Shown: positions 56,227 to 64,000 of the stretch, piece by piece
Layout: each line of letters begins with the position of its first letter
Position numbering within the stretch: position 1 is the stretch's first letter
Assembly: GCA_023014365.1 (NCBI GenBank)
Contig: JAEBUN010000001.1
Span: 3,162,001 to 3,226,000 of the forward strand
DNA length: 64,000 nucleotides
Direction: 5' to 3'
Origin: Lepiota brunneoincarnata
Taxonomy: Eukaryota; Basidiomycota; Agaricomycetes; Agaricales; Agaricaceae
The notes under the pieces: model-generated
Databases searched by the model: none
What the model was told of the DNA's origin: nothing
Seen by the model: the letters and a program-made list of their open reading frames with translations, nothing else
Program-made: the position numbers and the translations under genes

Positions 56227-59069
56227 TCATAGTTTTGGTTGCAAACTCTGGCTATTCATTTTCAACTCCTCCCGGATCCGCTGCCGTAAAAACCTTCTCA
56301 AAAGTTTCCCACTACCATTTCTCTAGAAGGACCATAAGACCATTGTCGCTTTGATACGGACGAAAACAACCGAACTGCGCGCACCGGTATTGCCTCGACA
56401 AAGCGAACACCTCCAGCGAGATGTTTGTACCGAACTTTACGGTCAGCAATATACTGGGCCAAATTTTTCACCAACATTACCAAGAATGGTGAAGCGAGTG
56501 ACCTACGCGTATTATGCTCTCCTGGACATTCAATGCGGTGGCCGCATTTCGCAGAATCCTTCCCCGAGCCTCCGCAGAGAGGACTACAAATGCAAGGGGC
56601 ACTTCCCCGCTGTGCTCGTCCACAACTCCTACAACGCACGAGTCGACAACATCAGGGTGACCGAGCAGGGAATCCTCCAACTCAGCAGGTGCCACTTGAA
56701 AACCCTTGACTTTGAGGAGTTCCTGACGCTCGGTATATTAACATTACATAGTGCGGTGGGCAGGGATCTTTAAAATACCTTTAGGCGATCAGAGACAAAC
56801 ACTTCCTTGTCTGCAGTAAGGATTGCTTCGTCTCCTGTACGTATCCATCTACCACGTATGTGAGCTGATTTCAGTTTGTGTAACAGCAGCGTTACCCATT
56901 CACGAAGGTCTCCTTTGTGCTAAGTGGGGAAGATATCTCAGGCAGCTAGCCAGAGCGTTCTTGACATTTGGAACACTCACGCTTGATGATTGTGCCAGTA
57001 CCCAAGAGCCGCAGCGGGGCCCCTCACGAGGAGTTCTCCAGATTCCCCGGGTGCTGCCAGGGTACCATCGGGCCCTATGATCCTCGCCTCTATCCCAGGC
57101 AGTAGACGTCCACCACCTTTGGTCAATTTGGTCAAGGAATCAGTTAATAACCGAGTCCATGTCCTAATGGCACGTACTCCCGAGGGGGCCGCGCTGCTGA
57201 GCAGGCAATTTCATGGCTATAGTGGCAGTCATCTCGGTCATTCCTGGCAGCAAGGCATCAAAGAAGAACGGGGAGGGTGATTAAGCTCACATACCATAAA
57301 TCTGGCCAATGCTAGCCGATGGAAAGAGCACACAGAGCTTCTCTTGCACGTGCTGGGGAACAGGGGCAGCACCTGTGTAGAATAAATGATCAGGCTGGAA
57401 AGAAGGGATCGAATATTCATACCTATCATAAGGTACTTCAAGGATCTCAGATCATAATCATGAAGAAGCGGATACTGGAACAATGTTGACAACAATAGTC
57501 GAGGAGGGGGGGGTCTGAGAGCGAACCCACCTTTGAAAGAGTCGCAGCCTGGGGAGGCACAAGACTGTACGGCATGAGTTATTGTCAACCGATTAAAGCA
57601 CGCTTGGAAGCTTACAAGAGATGTGACACTCTGTGCCTCGCAAGGTTGTCAAGCATATCAAGGAATTCGTACTTCGGCGGGACTATTAAGGTCGTCTAAC
57701 ACCATATAGGAAAACGTCAGGAGCAACCTGATTGTATCGGGAATGACAGACCGAGCAGAATAGCACCAAGTGAAGCTACACATAAGGTATAAATCAGGTA
57801 ACAAAGGCAGTTGAAGTTATGACATACGGTGATGACAAAACCTGCAACGTCTGGAAACCCACATGTAGGTATCAAATCAACGGCGCAGATAACGAAACTT
57901 ACGATAGAAAGGTAAAACTGGGAAAAGTGGATAGGATGTCAGAAAGCGAGAACGGAGTCACAGATTGGGCCACTACCGACCGGCCAGCGCGGTATCTCCA
58001 GACTTTAAGAGTGGGCCGCAAGGACTACGTTTTCCATTCATCCATCCATGGACTGCCATTTGAATGACATTCGCAATTAATGCATAATGGGATATAGCAA
58101 CGGCCTGAACGATAATACGAGACAGTAAGAAACCTATGCAGTTCATCAGAAGATCGTCTAAGTACCTTGGGGGTTCCGGTCGTTCCTGAGGACCAAGACA
58201 GCAGCGCCACTCTCGTCTTACCTTCGCAGGGGTCGAAGCTCCGCTCTATGAAACAGCACGGTTGATCTAGTCCTTTTAATATAAGGTCTGGTACATTCTC
58301 TTTCGGCGGAGTGCCATTGACAGGGTGTCCGGACTTGTCCAATAGCACAATGCGATCATCAGGGATCCCGCACATACGTGCCGCCTCCAATGAGACGTCG
58401 AGGACAGTAGAGTGGACAATCATGAAGGTAACATTGGCTATTCGAAGTTGATGGCATAGTTCATCGGCGGTAAATTGCGGGTTAGAGCACCTATTGAAGC
58501 TATCAGAGTCGTCCATATTGGGAAGGAGTGCTGGCATACATACGTAACGATGCCACCAAGCCGGTGGACAGCCCATACTGCTATGGGATAGTCTGAAATC
58601 GGGGAGGTGAGCAGGAGAATGGGGCGGGTTCAATCAACTCACCTATACTGTTCGGGCTCAGTATCATCACTACATCCGGGGGGGGCATTGGAATTGAAGG
58701 AAAGCCTGGGGTCTGATATAGAATCACACCTTTATCCCTCTGGCCTACAATAGGTAGTGGTCAGCGAACCGCACCTGAACGAGTTAATTGGAGGCGCACC
58801 AATGTTGTAATTCGAAGCCAAAGCGTTGGCTAAACCATAAGTATCACGCCGGAGCTGGAAATACCTTAGATGATAACTTGTCGATCGCTGGGACTCGTTC
58901 CTACCTGCAAAATATCCAACGCCCTTCCAGACTTGCTGTCGATTAGACACGGTCTATGATCTGAGACTGTGGGTCGTATCTCATGCTGGTAGTCAAGCAT
59001 AAACTGGACGACGCTTAGGTTATCAGGGATGTGGGGAAGCTGGAGGTCAGGAGAATACAGGTCCGTCAT
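56227..59069 (-). CDS. acyl-CoA synthetase / 4-coumarate-CoA-ligase-like, copy C
   Basis: A more distant paralog of A and B, again with many short introns. It starts [20 protein letters not shown] at 59,069. The P-loop reads [14 protein letters not shown] near 58,200, then [19 protein letters not shown] near 57,010, [20 protein letters not shown] near 56,800-56,880, [20 protein letters not shown], and [14 protein letters not shown] with the catalytic Lys, the last joined by an intron ending TTCTAG near 56,320. The protein ends QPKL; PKL is a weak PTS1 variant. The intron that is GC-AG in A and B has a normal GTAGGT donor here. No frame break was found in the segments checked. Confidence 0.82.
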
Positions 59070-59850
59070 GAGAGCGGGCTACGGACTGGCGGATGGTGGA
59101 AAATGGTGTGGGAGTCTGCAGTATTCACTTTCTCTCCGCTGCCATGATTTATGAAGCTCGGATTTGGTGCCAAAGCCAAAGTCGGAGTATGAGAAGGGGG
59201 GTAAGCATTTATGGGTACAGAATTTAGTAATGACTTATCTGTCCTTCCTTTTCCCTCGCCACAAGTAAAATTGGTAGGAATGGCTCAATTGTGATACCGC
59301 AGATCTGAATCGGTGCTTAACTTTTGTGCTAGTGAGGCCTGATACACAAATTCAGCCACGGGAATATACGTCCCTGTGGTGTACACATGGCAGTGAAAAG
59401 GAGATAAACGCGACTTCTGGGTCGTGGAGGCAGAGAAGCAGCGGTTCTACGGTGGGCTTGAATGGGATAATGATGTTTTGTCCGGGGCAAGGTTGTCGGG
59501 GCATTGAAAAGTGGCCGAACCGGCATTCTTTTCTTCGGAGCTGCTGTAAAGTGTGTCTAGAAGACCGGTCACATCAATCAACATGACGCCTCACCAACGC
59601 GATTGTTTCGAACCTATCTAACCTATCCACGAATGAGGATAAGATGTTGACCAACGAGCCCGAGCCTGCCCCCTCAAAGTCCCACGATCAAATCGTAGAG
59701 CTTCCCTGAAGTGGTGTCGAATCCCTTATAATGGGCCTGCCCAGCCGAGATGGTGCAACAGGGTGAGCGTGCACATTGCACAAGTCTATTAATATAGGCG
59801 AACCATATCGTACTACTGTAGTCCCCTGCGCTCAGGCAATCAGTGAATGA
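59070..59850. other. intergenic region
   Basis: Presumed promoter of copy C on the left and 3' flank of the next minus-strand gene on the right. No gene recognised. Confidence 0.5.
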
Positions 59851-62800
59851 TTACGACGGTGATAGAGCATTCCCATCCTGACCCGGCGACCTTTGAAACT
59901 CCATCCGGTTTTGGTACCACCATTGCATAACAGAACTCCTTTCCCGATACCCAACCCGATCCAATAGTTCAGTGAACAACGCTTTAACCAATTGGTCCCT
60001 TTCCCCCTCTTCTCCCGCCTTCCCAAGATCAGCGCCACGCGCTGATGGAGGATAATTCAAGATGATTATCTTGATTTCCTCAAGCACTCGGAGCATGAGA
60101 AGAAGTGGAAGCGAAGGTACTGTGGAAATGAGAGTCAGGTGTAACCGATGTAGGCGCTGCACGTCCCTTTGAGGTATGTCCTCTTCTCGACTATTCCCAT
60201 TGTTCTGATGACGAGATTGAGGTCGAGAGGTTTCCACCCGAATAGCATCCAAAAGCACTTCCACGCAGTACCACGCAAGGGCAAGTGTCTCTGTAGGTGT
60301 GTCGAGGTTGAGACAGCTAGCGCTTGCACATCTGACGAGGGCGGCATATGCCAATCGTAGCTGAGATGTGCTCAGTTGACCTTGTGCAGAATTCTGTAAC
60401 AAAAAAGAGAAGGGGCAGTCAGTGCTCGGGCATTACTATGGAAGCATGAGCGCAAAATGTTCAATGGGCTGGGAAGTTTCAAGGGATGTGAGCGCTGTTG
60501 GAGTGGTCATCGACAGATGCCGAATGGGCCACGGGGACAGTCGAGTAGTGATAACGAGATCAAAGTGTGAGGGAGAAACAGGTCGTAATTTGGCGGCTGT
60601 CGCCTTTTGACGCATGACGGATTTACAGGGTTTTTCCGGCCATCAAAGATGGAGTGTGGGAGTACGTAACACACCTCAATCAAACAATGCGCGTAGAAAG
60701 GGACCATCTGCCTTGACAAAGTCATCCGGGGTCTGAGTGGACGATGGGCTGGCAAGCAAGTCGCTCTGTATCGTGGTTCCATCGACATGGGGTTCCTGGC
60801 GGCTATACGGATGCTTAGAGCTTGTATCGGCCTGGATGGACCCAGTGCCCACCGGGGATTCGGATTGCCGTTGTTGCTGCTTTTGCGCGTGAGATACAAG
60901 GATAGCCAAAATTACCGAATGGGCGGATTCGAAGGTTTCGCGATGAGAAGTGTCCGAGAGGTATCTATGGGTGAACCCTGGTCAGCCGGTGTGGGGGGGC
61001 AGTTGACCAAAGCGACATGGGACCAGTTCCTCGTGGGTGTTAGGTCCGCGGCGCTGGGCTTGACTCCGATTTCCCGGTGCCAAACGAAGCGAAACCATAC
61101 GGGAACGAGGACGGAGGACGGAGATTGAAGGACTTCCCGATAGAGGCGCAAGGGGGAACATAAAGCAGAACAGGCTCCAAGAGGGATGGTGCTTACGGGT
61201 AACAAACGTCGAGAACATAATATCGGATGCATTCCTCATCCAATACTGGCACCAGCTGCTCAATGCTTGCAAGGGCGAGCGCTCTTTTAGCACTCTGGAT
61301 GGTTCTAGGGGCTTGGGGGGTATTAGTACGTCCCCGGCTTCAATCGGAATGAAATAACCTCTCGTGATAGCCGAGGATTTCAGGGCCAGACACTGTTCCT
61401 TTACATAGGCATTGGCGGAAACACCGGATTGGTTCCCGCAGTCGACATGTGCTAAAATATCGAGCGCGAGATAAAAGGTTTTTTTAAGCTGCTCGAATCC
61501 TTGTGACGTTGAAGTGACACCACCAAACTGGGAGATGATGAAGGCAAGATGGGATAAGATATGCAGAACCTGCAACGCAAGGGCGGATGGAGCAATCGAT
61601 GGATGAGAATGCGGAGCGGAGCGTGGCAGGACATAGACGATTGACGATAGAATCGCGTCTGACACCATGATAGTCGAAAATAGCATGGTCTTCAATGCTG
61701 TCCAGATCGCTTTTGTGATGGGCTGGGATTCAGGAGCTAAGGAAACGAGTGACTAGCTGGAAAAGGGGGGGTGAAGGCAGCTTTCGTACCGACATCATGA
61801 TCGGAAATATCTACGAGGGGGCTCATGTTCCAATCTTGTTCAACTTGGTTTGTCATATCTCGCCAGACCTGGAGGGTTTCTGATGCGGCACGTAAACCAT
61901 CCGCGGTCCTAGAGTTGGAGTAACTTTCAAGCAGAGACCGGAGAGAAATTGCCGCCAGTCGCGATAACGAGGCGATAGAAGAATAGGTCGGGGAAGTAGT
62001 AATTGCCTGCAATGACCTGGCGATAGGCGACCCAGGCTATGGGTAGAATGCTTCAACACCATAAGAATGCGCTCAAAGAGCTAACTCACGGGTATATGGA
62101 TTCGATGGTCGCCTTGTGGGCTAACAGAAGGGCCAAGGGCATGAAGAAACTTGCCGGATTGAAACACCGAGGATAGGGCATCCATCACGAGGTGTACAAG
62201 GGTGGGTAGCGGGAGGACTTCGAAACGAGCCCCGGAAACTAGAGGCAGGGACTGCGAGGCAATCACCAGTGCAATGGTGAGAATGTCTTGAGGCAGGGTT
62301 TACTTTCCTCGGAAGGCCGAATTACAAAGGGAAAAAATCTCACCTCGTCCGTTTGGTTGAACTCTTTCTCCCATTCACTGGGTGAGTACGATGCAAACCC
62401 ATAGGAGTAACTGTCGATGACTTCTGCAACGGCAACAATCAGCTCGCCTTCGACGCTATTCTTTGCACTTCCCAGCTCGATTGGTCGGTTTATCTGATTT
62501 CTTGTCTCGAGTTCGAGGTCGTGTATGCCCAGAAGCACGCCGGACAGGCATGAGAAGTCTGAGCACAGAGTGGCCTCCTTGGATTCCCTTCATGATGTCA
62601 TCAGCCCACTGACCCAGAGCTGCGTTTAGGGATCTGTGAAAAAGGTTTCCAACATGAGATCGGTGTTTGATGTTCTCTTTTAATGTGCGGTGCTTGAGGT
62701 GCGTTGCATGACGAAACGCGGTCAGAAGAGACTGTAGTTTCTCATGAGTAAATGGTTGGGCCAGATACAGAGGTGAAGACACGGCGGTTGCGGCCAAAGG

Positions 62801-62929
62801 CGTAGGTAGAGGCCTGAGGTGCACAAGGTAATGAGTTAAAGCGGCCTGGATGGTCGACAGCGGTAGAGATGGGTTGGAACTGTGTAAGTGCGCGAGCAAA
62901 TTGGCATAGGCACGGTCAGACGCTGCCAT
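59851..62929 (-). CDS. large hypothetical protein, probably helical repeats
   Basis: This multi-exon gene starts MAASDRAYANLLAHLHSS at 62,929 and ends at 59,851. Protein-like blocks follow one another in order: LPLSTIQAALTHYLVHLRPLP, SGVLLGIHDLELETRNQIN, VLPLPTLVHLVMDALSSVFQ, SSIASLSRLAAISLRSLLES, LQVLHILSHLAFIISQFGG, QCLALKSSAITRGYFIPI, LSTSQLRLAYAALVRCASAS and LVKALFTELLDRVGYRER. The composition suggests alpha-helical (HEAT-like) structure. Two joins are uncertain, near 62,550 and 60,700: each needs either an intron I cannot confirm or a one-base frameshift. No family recognised; it is probably conserved, given the clean coding character. Confidence 0.6.
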
Positions 62930-64000
62930 TCTGTTAAACGAGTACTGTGCACAAAGCAGAGATCTGACCGCGGTCGTTGAACGCTTACAGTAATATATGT
63001 CTGCCACAACCTTGACGCGGAAACGCGCCTTTCATGGAAGTAGAATTGCGACACAGATCGCCGGTTTAATACAGGACGCCTGTTCGATGGAAACGTCGCA
63101 GGTCTAGGGTGCTTTTTTTCCGTGCCTCTGTTAATGACTCTCATAGGGATACACAAGGTCAGCGAAGAGCGTGGGAGACGTGTGGGTGTCATTCCCAAGA
63201 ACCCCAAATGGGAAGAAACCTTCGACAAGAGGAGTTCGGTATCATTCCAGCTGTCCAATGGTGCAACACGGGGAGGGGAGCACACGGTGACCACTCCGCA
63301 CGCGACGCGACCCGGTTTATCGCGTCACATCGGGTAAGAAGTACCATGGGAGGGCTCTAGAAGCACTCGAGGTAGGATGTAGAGAGAGAGAACAGTTCTA
63401 CGCCGGTGTTGGTGGGTTTCTGCTTCTTAAACTCAATACAAAACGGCGAGTGATGGTTTGAGAGCAGGAAACCTTCACTGATCGCTCCAGGGCTTCGGGT
63501 GAGTCATATGCACAGCTAGCGGCACATATTAATTGTGCAAGGTCAATCAGGAGTTCCAGCAGCTCCCTTGATCTATGCAATGCCCGGAAAGATAAGTACG
63601 GCGAGAGTGATGTACTGAAACACGTTGATGGATAGATAACAAGACAGACAAAAGGATGAAGGGGCAGAGCATAGAACCCCACGCTCCTTTGTCCATAGTC
63701 CTTTAGCCGTCTGCGCCCGTGCCCGCCGACTCTAAGAAGACCTCGCTACATACTCTGGTTGTACGTCCTCAGCGTTGCCGAAATACTCGGAATTGTCCCA
63801 TCCTCATGCTTCACACATGTCACAGAGTTATAAAGATAGAAAAAATCCTCACGGTGCAAGACGACCATCTTTTAGTCACCGGACACACGGTTTAGTTCCT
63901 TCAGCCTTTCTGAGCTCGCCTTTGCCACCTTCAAGCAGAGTGAGTGTTCTTATTGGCGGTCGTTTGGTGTGCAGTGGTGTGGATGTCGCGTGTGTAGGAA
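62930..64000. other. window end, no gene recognised
   Basis: Short ORFs on both strands show no family motifs. The left part should contain the promoter of the large hypothetical gene. Confidence 0.45.

Noticed and set aside
62456..63007. Start upstream of 62,929 for the large hypothetical gene
   Set aside because: No ATG upstream in frame is convincing, while MAASDRAYANLL at 62,929 reads like a natural N-terminus.
1..64000. CRISPR arrays, prokaryotic operons or phage genes
   Set aside because: No regularly spaced repeats were seen, and the intron-rich genes show this is a eukaryotic nuclear sequence.

Overview
The window reads as nuclear DNA of a basidiomycete fungus, most likely an agaricomycete. 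The genes are split by many short introns (about 45-75 nt, mostly GT-AG) and there are exons as short as 13-14 nt. The window also carries basidiomycete-type families (DUF6699-like, F-box-like leucine-rich proteins, a Crinkler-like NTPase/nuclease) and decayed Ty3/gypsy elements. A Ceratobasidium/Rhizoctonia-like source is my guess; the sequence alone does not prove it.

Layout. Positions 1-11,018 are repeat territory. A minus-strand gypsy remnant (integrase, chromodomain, then an extra ORF with zinc knuckles) runs off the left edge. A 1.8 kb AT-rich stretch with a ~132-bp imperfect tandem repeat follows. Next is a plus-strand copy of the same gypsy family with its polypurine tract and 3' LTR (8,911-9,265), then a minus-strand Gag remnant. 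At 11,460-13,084 a Crinkler-like P-loop NTPase/nuclease gene sits at the edge of the repeats.

From 14 to 31 kb there are mainly housekeeping genes. They are a small secreted beta-trefoil-like protein (frame damaged), prephenate dehydrogenase (TYR1, 6 exons), a sterol delta8-delta7 isomerase (EBP family, 5 exons), a class I glutamine-amidotransferase-like protein, carnitine acetyltransferase (presequence plus C-terminal SKL; one apparent frameshift), an ARID-domain protein with an internal exon duplication, and an F-box-like protein. From 31.3 to 39.4 kb the only convincing gene is a DUF6699-like protein.

From 39.4 to 49.7 kb, all on the minus strand, lie a cytochrome P450 (10 exons), a second F-box-like gene, a PPPDE-thioredoxin-PUL fusion gene (9 exons), a third F-box-like gene, a 96-residue DUF427 protein and an unidentified 283-residue protein. 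From 49.8 to 59.1 kb three acyl-CoA synthetase/4-coumarate-CoA-ligase-like genes lie in a head-to-tail array. The middle one is frameshifted. A long unidentified gene occupies 59.85-62.93 kb and the last kilobase shows nothing.

The three synthetases, the peroxisome-tagged carnitine acetyltransferase and the P450 would fit peroxisomal acyl activation, beta-oxidation and export of acyl groups, but that link is inference from family roles. Exon models marked phase-consistent were checked by hand: exon lengths sum to a multiple of three and reading frames join at every splice.
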